DNA of 64,000 bases from Siderastrea radians (Eukaryota; Cnidaria; Anthozoa; Scleractinia; Rhizangiidae): assembly GCA_964017195.1 (NCBI GenBank), contig OZ024888.1:19074201-19138200 (forward strand), written 5' to 3'. The translations under genes and the position numbers were made by a program. Positions 54,607 to 64,000 of this stretch are shown here, in pieces. Numbering within the stretch: the first letter of the stretch is position 1; each line of letters starts with the position of its first letter. A model generated the notes under the pieces. That model saw only the letters and a list, made by a program, of their open reading frames with translations. It searched no databases and was not told where the DNA came from.

Positions 54607-56793
54607 ATTTATAACAATGTTCAATGTTTGAGTTAAATTATTTTGCTTCTTTCAGCGTCATAAATAATATATACAGATAGCCTGGCCTAACAGTGGAGCT
54701 CCTAAAAAATAAGCTGAATTTGTTTCTAAAAAGTGACCTTGTCATTCTTGAGCCCACGCATATTTCAGTTCTTCTTTGCGGGTGTATTCTATTTTAAAAG
54801 AATGTTTCTCAAAAAGCCTAAAAGTGCTCTGAATTGTCCTATTTGGGAGATCTTTTCTGTAAAATTAATGTGAGCTCAAAAGATCAATGTTCCAGAGCAC
54901 AGTAAATTGTGTTTTTCATTTGTATGCATATAGTATTTTCCTTGTCAGTCATGAGTCATCTTGCTTGATTTTGCACTGTTTTCATATCCTCTCAATTTTA
55001 AACCTCAAAGCTTGTCAAATCTCTGCGGACTATTTGCTCTTCGCTTAAATGAACAGGAAACGTCGATTGTCTAGTCAACAGCTTTAAATATACATGTAAA
55101 TTGCTCAAAAGAATATAGGTCATCTTTTGGGTTTTCATCATGTTCAGATGTTAGCAAATCACATGAAATGTCACTAAAAGTATAGTTAGAAATCAGTAGC
55201 ACAAAAACGAACTTGTTGTTTAGAAATCCGAAATTTGCATTCAATTTTCAAGTTTGCTCATTCGACTACATGTAGATTGCCCAGTTGATGAACATTCTGG
55301 AAAAATTAGATTGCGTTTTGTGGATAATTTGTTAAGATGAGTTTTTTTTTTTACTTATTAACCTCTAAAATACAGTACATATTAATTGAGCGGAAATTAC
55401 AACAGAAAACAAAGAGAAAAATGCAAGGCAGACTGCTGAGGAAATGGTGAAGTTGGTTTATTTCTCTTAAAAAAAACACACACTTCAGCATAGCTTTCAC
55501 TGACAGCTCTTCTTGTAGCATCCTTTGGAAAGATATTTAATAAGTTCAAGAAGAGTACTTGTGAAACTACAGTTGCTTTCATGCACCTACTAAGACCGCC
55601 AGTAGCAAGTCAACAAACTTTCAAATTTGAATGTAGCTGTTTACTTCAGCCTTAATCCAGTTATGTCATCAATTAGCAAACAACTTTGGATGTTGACGTT
55701 CTATCTTTAAAATAAGTAATATTGGCCCGGCAGCAGGCATTTTACTGGCAAAAATTACCTGAAAGAAAAAATTAAGGTTTTTGGGAGTTTCCAACACCAA
55801 TTTACATTTTGCTTTGACTGTACGTTTTCTTGTTCTCTTCTGGAACAAGAATAGGCAGAATGGGAATGATCAGTTATTGAAATATTCCCCCAGGCTTGGT
55901 GGGGGAATTTAAATTGGCTGCAGATGCACTGTTATTTTGGTCAGCCATTTTGTTATTTGTGAATTTTTTTGTCTCCTTCCCTTGCTTCTGCGTGGAGCAA
56001 AGGAAATAGGAGACGTCTGCGCACAGGCTAGCAATTCATGACAGGAGAGTCATGGTCAGCAATTCATCGTTTGAAAACCGTGGGCGTGTGTAAATTGGCT
56101 TTGCTAAGTATTAGAGAATATTTTATCCTGAGGTTCACATTTTTCTTTGCAAATGAAATGACAATTTGAGTTTCCTAGTCTGTGCACATCTGTTCTAGGC
56201 ATTTTTTAATTATTAACTGAATTTTTTTTTTGTCTCCTTGTCATCTTTGTTCACTGATATTAAGTGTGTCACACTTTTTACAAAAATCTTTGTAGTACAT
56301 GTAGAGGCATGACTGGCCTCTCGTGACTTACAACGTATGCGTGACCCACATTTTGAAAATGCAAACTGCTGTTCTGTTTGGGTTTAAACTGTGGATATTT
56401 TCTCTCAGTATTCTCTATCCTTTTTTTGGTATTGTCTCTCTCTTTTCTTCGTTTTCTCTTGCAAGAAAAAATATTGTTGTTTAAAAGAATGCATTAAAAA
56501 TATCCAAGTTAGTAAAAAAGCATTATATGATAAAAGGTTCATGTTTTGAATTGAATAGTCCAAGTAAAAATAAGATTGATGTAAATGTGAAATGAAAATA
56601 AATTCTGTGCAAACAAATACTTGATAGGGATAATGTACACCCTAGAATTCTTTCTTAATATTATTGTAATTTTTATGTAACAATAGTTGGATTTTCATTA
56701 TTGATTGGTGTATCATTACATTATTTTGTATCAAGCCAGCCAAACCTTCGGATCTAGTTTGTCATTTTTCAATGTACAAAGATATACACCTAA

Positions 56794-56953
56794 TTCCAAA
56801 ATGGCGGAAAATACATTATTCTTTTGTCTCCATGTTAATAGGCCCTTGTTGCCTCGTTTTAAGCCAAATACTCCTTTGAAAATTTCTGCAGATGGGATCG
56901 AGGCAACAAGGGCCAATTAACAATAAGACGAGAGATTTTCTGCCATTTTGGAA
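56794..56953. mobile_element. Harbinger-like MITE (160 bp)
   Basis: Inverted ends TTCCAAAATGGCGGAAAAT at the left and ATTTTCTGCCATTTTGGAA at the right, further inner pairing ('gcccttgttgcctcg' and complement), and TAA on both sides (56791-56793, 56954-56956). A TWA duplication suggests PIF/Harbinger. Confidence 0.8.
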
Positions 56954-58080
56954 TAAGGACTGTATTTAGTTTGTTGGTGTTTAAAGAAAAATCAAGGTTA
57001 ATCTCACATTTTGTTGATATTTGGTTCCTTACATTTAGGACAGTGTAGTCACGCCAACAGATGCAAAACATGCCATAATGAAAACCTAGGTTGACACACT
57101 TGCATCATTAAACAAAGACCACCCAATCTTAAGCTCATACATTGCAGTCAGTTCATGTGAAATCAAACACCAAAACATGTTTATCTGTTTATTTGTGTTT
57201 AAAACTAACTGTTTTTATACACAAGGCACATTTTCTTCTTTTACAATGCATTGTCTTTGTGATTTTGTTTGAATGAAGAAGTTTACCAACTGTTTGATTG
57301 TGATTGATTGGCAAATGTTTTGTTGATGTTGTTTATGTTTGATTGCTAAACCCAATCAAAATCAATCAAGCAATTGACTTTAATTGGGTTTGATTGATTC
57401 TAATGACTATGTCAGCATAATAATTACTATGTGATTCATCACTTCTTGAATGTATTGTAATGACTTATATGTAATTGATATTCCTGGTCTGTATTTTTAG
57501 TCCATCCATAGTTTGTGTTTTTTACTGACCAGGCCAAGAGCCATAGGATAATTTTATTCAGTGTAACATTAATTATTTTTTACTCCAGCTCCTACCTTAC
57601 ACAAAGTTCTGAATCTGCTATTGCATAGTAAATACAACTCTGAAATAGAACCGGCTGTGAATGCCCAACCGGCAACACATACTGCCCTGACTATCACGTG
57701 ACTATACCACTACACTGTACACTGGGAACTGGAAACATCAAGCAGTGCACAAATGTCCAGCATAAGTTGATTTTGTGGCTTGGAAAGCAAGCGTTCAAAT
57801 TCAGTTCAAGGATTATGTTTAACCAGTTTTAATTAATAGTAGAAAAAAATGAACAAAAAAATTGAAGTTAACGTGCAAGAGTAAGGATAGACCAAAAAAA
57901 GGAAGATCAACCCTTGGTTCTTTTACTGGATGTTTCTTTTGTGAGACTAATTCTTCTATTCAGATGACAAAAGTAATAAATACAGACTTACATGTACGAT
58001 TTTAAATGTTTTTGCCTGAAACTAGGTTTGCTAATCAGATTGATAAGTTACTCTCCTACATACATAATTCCTACTCCTAC

Positions 58081-58398
58081 TCAAGTTAAGTCAAGTCAAC
58101 TTTATTTAGGCAGGGTAGCCCTATCAGCCATTGGCTGGTATCAAAAGGGACCCTGCGTAAATTATGACTACACGATAAAAATTAAAAATTACTTTAAAAT
58201 TATGTACGAGGATTTTAAAAAGTGAATAAAAGGGGAATTACATTATCTTTATAACAAGCACAATTTGTTTAAGATTAAGACAATTAAGAGAGCTATCGAA
58301 GTTACCTAGTATTATATTAATAAGAAAAACTAATAGCTAAAATGAATCTAAGAAAGTTCTTAAAAATGGAAAGCGACGTGGCTTCTTTTATTGACTGA
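58081..58398 (-). mobile_element. LINE 3'-end fragment
   Basis: Minus strand ends 'gccaatggctgatagggc...taccctgcctaaataaag' followed by 'ttgacttgacttaacttga', a short tandem tail typical of CR1/L2-type 3' ends. Copy 1 of the duplication (about 33830) reads straight through without it. Confidence 0.6.
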
Positions 58399-58552
58399 AA
58401 TTTTTACATAGTGTATGCACTCTACGCTGAATAGTGTTGCAGACCACATTATTTAAAATAAGAAAAATCCTGCGGGTGTTTTTTAATGCTGGACTGAAGA
58501 ACATGTAGCAATTCCTTTGTGTAACAGTAGTTTGTTCACAATATTATTATTC

Positions 58553-61500
58553 ATAGCGGAGCTCCATACCTATGCGGTAACTTTTCAAAATTCAAAAGAA
58601 TACTCAGTTGTCTTTGTGTGTTGGAAGGCGAAAAGTTCAAGTTACGAAATTGCCCTCGAGGTTCATGTTTGTCTTCTTCACGGCGAAAAGATTGTCGTTC
58701 TGAAACACAGCCGAGTAAGTGAGTGAAGTGTTTAAGCTTAAAGGGTTTAACGTACATGACTTTGAGCTTTACGGTCAAAGAAATTACGAGTTGAAATGGG
58801 AATTTAGTTTATGTCGTTAGATTTGTGTCATTTACGATTTATTTATGTTGTCGTTGAAAAAACTGTTAAAAAACGCGCTCAGATTTGAGACAGATTTTGT
58901 GCTTAGCCGATTTTACTTGCGTGGACCGATGAAGAAAGTGTGACGCGAATTTCATTTTAAGTAATAGATAAAATATGAGCGGGAGTGTTCGAGGAATGGC
59001 AGCAGCGACGGCAAAATACATGTGCAATGTTAGAAGTTGTTGGAGTGGCCGATCTGAAATGCGAAGATGTTCAAGATCTGACCGTTTCACTAGAGCACAT
59101 GTCTGCAAATACGCTAAACTTCTGGTTGAGCAAGTTCGTTCGTGAAGTGGCCAAGCCAAATGGAGAGCGTTATCCGCCCAATTCGCTTTATTTGTTAATT
59201 TGTGCGATTAACCTTCATTTGAGTGAGACGGGAGGAGAGGATGCATTCAACGTTCTCAACAAAGCTGACAAGAGGCAAGTAACTTGTTACGTGTTTTGAA
59301 AGGGTAGTGTGGACGGTGTCTCAGTGCAAAAAATTTAAATTGGGTTCTAAATTGTATCATTTTATTAAAACAGGTTCGTGACGTTTCGTAAACGCGGAGA
59401 TGAAGGATGCAACGAAGTGTGGAATAGCCCAGAAGTGCAAAATGGACACCCGCGAAGAAATAACTGAAGACGAAGAGGCGATATTGTGGGAAAAAGGCCT
59501 TCTTGTAGTTTATTATTCTTTGTTATATCAAAGTAGTGATTGATATGTCAAACTAGTGATTGATTAATAAACTTTGTAGAAATTTACAGGATTCGTCCTT
59601 ATTAAAGTTAAGCATACTAATTAGGGGAGTTAGAGATCTTTATAAAAATGAATCCTATTGATAATTCTACTACTGTGACTCAAATACTGCCTATTGATTG
59701 GTCATAATTCTTATGAATTATTAATGAATTTTACAATAAGTATAAACTGATGGGTTTTCGAACAAACTTTTTCAAAACTGATTTCTCTGACCATTATTTT
59801 GTGTTTGTTTACTCAAAACATTTTGTCAATGTAGAGTAAGGGACTGTCAACTCAACAGCACTGATCTAATTTGCACAAGCATCACTTCAGTGATTTCGAC
59901 CATAAGTTGTCTTGAATTTTGACTGCCGGGTCCATCTCTTTGGGCAATTGTCAATTGTTTATTGTCCTGGAAGTTTTCAATAGTAATAATCTTTTAAGCG
60001 AAGCAGTTGTCATTATATTAATTGAGTGACTTTACATGTTTACGGTAATTTTCTTGAAATTTTTGAAAAACGTGTTCAAAATAACCTTGAAACCCGCTTC
60101 GAAAGGAATTGCTTGCGAGTATTAAACTTATTAATGCTTTATGCTTCCTAGGCAAAAAAGTGCTTATGTGAATGAAATTTCATGTTTGTAGAGGTTTCTA
60201 GTCCCTTCTTCTGTGTGTATTCATTCAAGGAATTTTCACTAATGATCATTCTGATAAGAAAAAAAAAACAAGTTTGTTTTAAGTTTAGTGCATAATTCTC
60301 AATCTTTTTCTTTGAGCAATTCTTTTTTTGCATCTAGTGTATTTTATTTCAGTTGTGAAATATTTTATCTCCCTTATATTCTTTTTTTTTATTTTTAGTT
60401 TCTTTATTTGAAGTGAATGACATTTCTGTCCTAATTTAGCGACTAAACTAAGACGATTTATTGAGTGAGTTCAGTGTGGCACGTTTTCGTGTTCGTTTTG
60501 TTTTGAACCTCAGAGCCATTTCAGCGTGTCTTTAGTTACAGATCAGAATGAAAAAAATTCATTCATTTTTCGGTTTAAATCTATTTTGTTTAAAAAGAGA
60601 CTCTATAAGCGTCCTAAAATTAGTTCACTCCAGATGTGTTCTTGAAAGCGCCCGAATAATACTTCGCGGGCGAAAATGTTGTGCCATTTTCTCTCTATCA
60701 TTTTACGCGTGCTTGAAAGTTTCAGAAAGCATTTTTGGTTAATTTTTGTCAGTAAACTGGTTGATGCCGGGGCAATGTTATTTATTTTGGCAAAAATGTG
60801 TCATGGATGACAGAACTAAGCAGTCAGAGGGATGCATAGTGAGAAATGCGTGTTTACTTCAAAAAGTCAGTCGAGTCGCTGCCGGGAGCAACTTAAGCGG
60901 TTCATTAGAGCGATTGTAGTTTTACAAATACTCTTACTGAACTTAAAAAGCTAAAAGAAAAATATGCAACAAGTAGAGCTGTCGGTGAACGTAGTGCTGA
61001 AATCTTCTCTTTGAAGAAAATAAGTCAACTCAGTATTTCCTCAGCTGTCCGCATGTTTTCCCTTAATTGTTGTTTTTCACCTTTTAGGCGGTCCGCACAG
61101 CTAAATTGTTATGTATTTTACGGGCCAATAAGTATGAAAGAGAGGTTTCAATTTCGTCTTTACAACCCACAAATGCACTCCAATATCTTTCAATTTAAGA
61201 GCGTTAGGAGGACCAGGATAAAAACGCAGAACAATTCACAAGTAGAAAGATAAGTTCTATGATAGCACGACCTTTCTCTCTGTTTTAGAATGCTTTTAAA
61301 ATGAAAGTCGTTCAAGTGTTTTTAGATTTTTAATACATATAGACACTGTTTAAAGGACAACGTTGATGTAAAGTACCTGTTTAGTTTTAGATGTAGCCAA
61401 TGTTTAACCCAACGTGAAATCGACAGTTTCAGTCAGACACTCGGGAGCAGTATTGTATTCTGATCTTTTGCAACAAAATTAAGTAAACACTGTTATTTTT

Positions 61501-61714
61501 AACTTCATGTTGCCCTTGTCACATGTGGTATTTTCTTTTAGGGGGAAGGGAAATTGATGAAAAACCTTTCCCTTTCCTGGCCTTTGTAATTATTTTGTCC
61601 TTCAGTGTTTAGAGGTAAACCAATTGTGCAGCAACTTCGTGGAAGAAAAACAAAAAAATGGCACCTACTAACCCCGTGGAACTCCGCTTTTAGGCTTGGC
61701 TAAATCTATATATT
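58553..61714 (+). mobile_element. Crypton-like element, long copy (about 3.16 kb)
   Basis: In reverse sense to the two short copies its ends read 'atagcggagctcc' (left) and 'ggaactccgcttttaggctt...atatat' (right). A subterminal block at about 58594-58645 matches the reverse complement of 49125-49175. It lies exactly between the P/Q homology and the zinc-finger flank homology; copy 1 (33965) is the empty site. It carries the recombinase remnant at 58979-59540; the rest (59560-61700) shows no recognised coding sequence, so the gene is mostly gone. Confidence 0.75.
58979..59540 (+). pseudogene. Crypton tyrosine-recombinase N-terminal domain (DUF3504-associated), broken
   Basis: Exon 1: 'FEEWQQRRQNTCAMLE', then 'NTLNFWLSKFVREVAKPNGE', then 'RYPPNSLYLLICAINLHL', the core-binding-like domain seen in Cryptons and in host proteins derived from them (ZMYM, QRICH1, KIAA1958-like). 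Exon 1 can join exon 2 (from about 59374, after TTAAAACAG) through a GC-AG intron. Exon 2 begins 'FVTFRK', loses frame, then reads 'AEMKDATKCGIAQKCK' and 'ITEDEEAILWEKGLL', again family hallmarks. The catalytic R...H-R...Y domain is absent. Confidence 0.75.
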
Positions 61715-62511
61715 ATCTCGGAGTAGAGTGATTGAATTTCTAGCACTTTGATTGGCTCAACGGTATAAGGTAATGGGCAAACAACCCTGCTGCGACAAGT
61801 ATTGCCGCATGCCGGATACGGGTCTGTCACATTCGTCGCGTGACGGAACTATTCACTACGTGGCGTGCTTGTCCACAAATTGTTTTTTTTTTTCACGTCT
61901 TTGTCATGTGGCCTATGAGAATCTTTAGCTCCCACTTGGTGATCTTCAACAAACACACACACACAAACAAACAAAACATAACAAAACAAAGCAAAACCAA
62001 AAAACTAGCCCGCGTGTCTACACGTATAAGAGGGCCCTAACTTTAACGTTTTGGAGAAAGTTGCATCTTGCCTTTTAGCTGATAGTTTTCTATATATTTT
62101 GATCAATGTTTATTCTATCGCCAATTCTCTCGGCTTACAGCTGATACCGGCTTATCACGCGGGAATACGTACGGTAGAAATTAAAAAAAAATTGATCTCT
62201 GTGCCCGGTCTTCTCAGACAGACTCTTAACGTCTTTGTGGACGTTTTGCGGCGCACCTTGTAGATTACTTAACCTATGCACAGAAAACCTGCGCGCACAC
62301 TTTAAACTACTGAGATTGTGGTCTACCCTTGTGTGGTTAGAGACACGTTTTTATGATTATTTCGCTTAATACATTAGCGGAGGTCGTACTGTATATTTTT
62401 TCTTTGCTACTCCTCTTTGTCTTCTACTGTATGTGGAGTATGGAATTCAGTTAATGTTATATGTATATTTGTTTTTTTGTTTTTTCAAGGCTGAGTTTTC
62501 AACTTTGCATC
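61715..62511 (+). promoter_or_regulatory. Conserved upstream block of zinc-finger locus D
   Basis: Matches 33970-34517 and 35171-35373 upstream of C, without the 645-bp TTAA element. A CA-rich patch (61953-61990) differs between copies. The last part (62355-62511) matches C's pre-ATG open stretch but has an in-frame TAA, so that stretch is 5' non-coding. A 'ttgcag|g' acceptor-like site before the C start is changed to 'ttgcatc' in D. Confidence 0.5.
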
Positions 62512-64000
62512 ATGGTTAAAAATCACACAGACCATGTCAGCAGTTTCTGCGGAGCTAGTAATCTGGAGGCAGATGGATTGAAGACTTTTGAGTGTGACCA
62601 GTACGGTCAAGGCTTTAGTCAAGCAGGAAATCTAACGACACACCCACGGACACACACTGGACAGAAAGCTTTTAGATGTGAGCAGTGTGACAAATTCTTT
62701 AGTGACGCCGAAAATCTAACAAGGCACAGGCGAACGCACAGTGGTGAGAAGCCTTTTGAATGTGACCAGTGTGGCAAATGTTTTAGTGAAGAAGGAAATC
62801 TATCGACACATAAAAGAACACACATTGGAGAGACACCTTTTAATTGTGACCACTGTGGCAAAGGATTTAGTCGCAAAGGAAATCTAACGAGGCATAATCG
62901 AACACACAGTGGAGAGAAACCTTTTGAATGTGACCAGTGCGGTAAATGTTTCAGTGACGCAGCAAGTCTAACGAAACATAAACGAATACACAGTGGAGAT
63001 ACACCTTTTAATTGTGAGCAGTGTGGTAAATGTTTCAGTCAAGCAGGACATCTAACAGCACATAAAAGAACACATAGTGGAGAGAAACCTTTTGAATGTA
63101 AGCAGTGCGACAAACGTTTCAGTCAAGTAGGAAGTCTAACGAGGCATAAACGAACGCACAGTGGAGAGAAACCTTTTGAATGTGACCAGTGCGGTAAACG
63201 TTTTAGTGAAGGAGGAAGCCTTACGATGCATAAACGAACACACAGTGGAGATACACCTTTTAAATGTGACCAGTGTGGTAAATGTTTCAGTCAAGCAGGA
63301 CATCTAAAAGCACATAAAAGAACACATAGTGGTGAGAAGCCTTTTGAATGTGAGCAGTGCGGCAAATGTTTCAGTCAAGTAGGAAGTCTACCGAGGCATA
63401 AACGAACACACAGTGGAGAGAAACCTTTTGAATGTGACCAGTGCGGTAAATGTTTTAGTGAAAGAGGAAGTCTAACGAAACACAAAAGAGTACACAGTGG
63501 GGATTCACCTTTTAAATGTGACGAGTGCGGTAAATGTTTCAGTCAAGCAGGACATCTCAAAGCACATAAATTAACACATAGTGGCGAGAAACCTTTTGAA
63601 TGTGAGCAGTGTGGCAAACGTTTCATTCAAGAAGGAAGTCTAACGAGACATGCACGAACACACAGCGGAAAGACAACTTTTAAATGTGACCATTGTGGTA
63701 AATATTTCAGTAAAGCAGGCCATCATACGGCACATGAAAGAACACAAATTGGAGAGAAATCTTTTGAATGCGACCAGTGTGGCAAATGTCTTAGTGAAGC
63801 ACTGAGTCTAACGAAACATGAAAGAATGCAAAATGGAGAGAAACCTTTTGAAGAGGACAAGTGTGAAAATGTTTTTAATCGGACTGGAAATTTAAGTCAA
63901 TACAATCTAACACAACGCTCAGAGAAGCAATCCAAGAGCGAACAGCCTGACGATTCCTACAGTATCTATGAACTTTTAAGCGACATTAAGAAAATTAAAC
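62512..64000 (+). CDS. C2H2 zinc-finger array protein (locus D), stop codon just beyond window
   Basis: Likely nuclear DNA-binding protein and the best preserved of the family. From ATG 62512 (MVKNHTDH) the frame is open to the edge. There are sixteen finger units at exact 84-bp period from 62587: unit 1 lacks a Cys (Tyr), units 2-13 look functional, units 14-15 have Gln for the last His, and unit 16 (EEDKCENVFNRTGNL) has lost a Cys. Units 5-7, 8-10 and 11-13 are three copies of the same three-finger module as in C, with linker SGDTPF or SGDSPF before each QAGHL finger. It ends in 'SKSEQPDDSYSIYELL' and 'SDIKKIK', where B and C add a few residues and stop. The base lost in C is present here. 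Confidence 0.92.
   Translation, partial: MVKNHTDHVSSFCGASNLEADGLKTFECDQYGQGFSQAGNLTTHPRTHTGQKAFRCEQCDKFFSDAENLTRHRRTHSGEKPFECDQCGKCFSEEGNLSTHKRTHIGETPFNCDHCGKGFSRKGNLTRHNRTHSGEKPFECDQCGKCFSDAASLTKHKRIHSGDTPFNCEQCGKCFSQAGHLTAHKRTHSGEKPFECKQCDKRFSQVGSLTRHKRTHSGEKPFECDQCGKRFSEGGSLTMHKRTHSGDTPFKCDQCGKCFSQAGHLKAHKRTHSGEKPFECEQCGKCFSQVGSLPRHKRTHSGEKPFECDQCGKCFSERGSLTKHKRVHSGDSPFKCDECGKCFSQAGHLKAHKLTHSGEKPFECEQCGKRFIQEGSLTRHARTHSGKTTFKCDHCGKYFSKAGHHTAHERTQIGEKSFECDQCGKCLSEALSLTKHERMQNGEKPFEEDKCENVFNRTGNLSQYNLTQRSEKQSKSEQPDDSYSIYELLSDIKKIK

Larger units (their letters stand above)
53620..57289. other. Block present only in duplication copy 2
   Basis: No counterpart between 32940 and 33080 in copy 1. 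Holds the ATCGAT-rich element and the MITE at 56794, a fragment at about 54668-54710 resembling the Crypton-like 5' end ('agcctggcctaacagtggagc'), and otherwise AT-rich DNA without recognisable genes. Either a composite insertion here or a deletion in copy 1. Confidence 0.5.
51392..64000. repeat. Segmental duplication, copy 2 (Q plus zinc-finger D)
   Basis: Collinear with 27408-36880 and in the same orientation; broken by the 53.6-57.3-kb block, a LINE tail at 58.1 kb and the Crypton-like element. Beyond the right edge it cannot be followed. Confidence 0.85.

Overview
The window is eukaryotic: AT-rich, mostly non-coding, with split or decayed coding pieces, long C2H2 zinc-finger arrays, microsatellites and many families of animal-type transposable elements. 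The element mix (MULE with SWIM finger, Penelope-like, Crypton-like, TTAA-target, hAT-like and Harbinger-like elements) fits an anthozoan cnidarian, probably a stony coral or relative. That assignment is an inference; no marker gene fixes the species.

Layout. Five related loci of one C2H2 zinc-finger family frame the window: A (1-772, minus, runs off the left edge), B (20655-21002, minus, collapsed to about one finger), C (35374-36875, plus, 14 fingers then a frameshift), E (39075-39420, minus, only the 5' flank survives) and D (62512-64000, plus, open to the right edge). B...C and E...D appear to be two copies of one ancestral unit, each with a divergent pair of zinc-finger genes. The collinear part is clearest between 27.4-36.9 kb and 51.4-64.0 kb, and between 24.8-27.0 kb and the split pair 39.8-40.2 plus 46.2-47.4 kb.

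Between these genes lies a graveyard of transposons. A decayed MULE (12.2-17.0 kb, minus) keeps a 15-residue repeat region, two C2H2 fingers, an FAR1/FLYWCH-like piece, part of the transposase core and a SWIM finger. A 1.6-kb palindromic TTAA element sits exactly inside its second finger. A 1.96-kb foldback element (22.7-24.7 kb) has inverted ends made of a GCAGGTT minisatellite and a perfect 9-bp target duplication. A Penelope-like remnant (49.9-51.0 kb) carries a hammerhead ribozyme motif. A Crypton-like family is present in three copies (42.5, 48.6 and 58.6 kb); the longest has a broken tyrosine-recombinase N-terminal domain.

Because the window holds both copies of a segmental duplication, many elements have a matching empty site on the sister copy. 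This gives direct evidence for target duplications: TA at 27.9 kb, TTA at 28.8 kb, GACTTAC at 29.1 kb, TTAA at 31.5 and 34.5 kb. The only host-type protein genes I can support are the zinc-finger loci. They share a 5' flank and a C-terminal tail with SUMO-consensus motifs. Their arrays grow by whole 84-bp fingers (A) or by three-finger, 252-bp modules (C and D).
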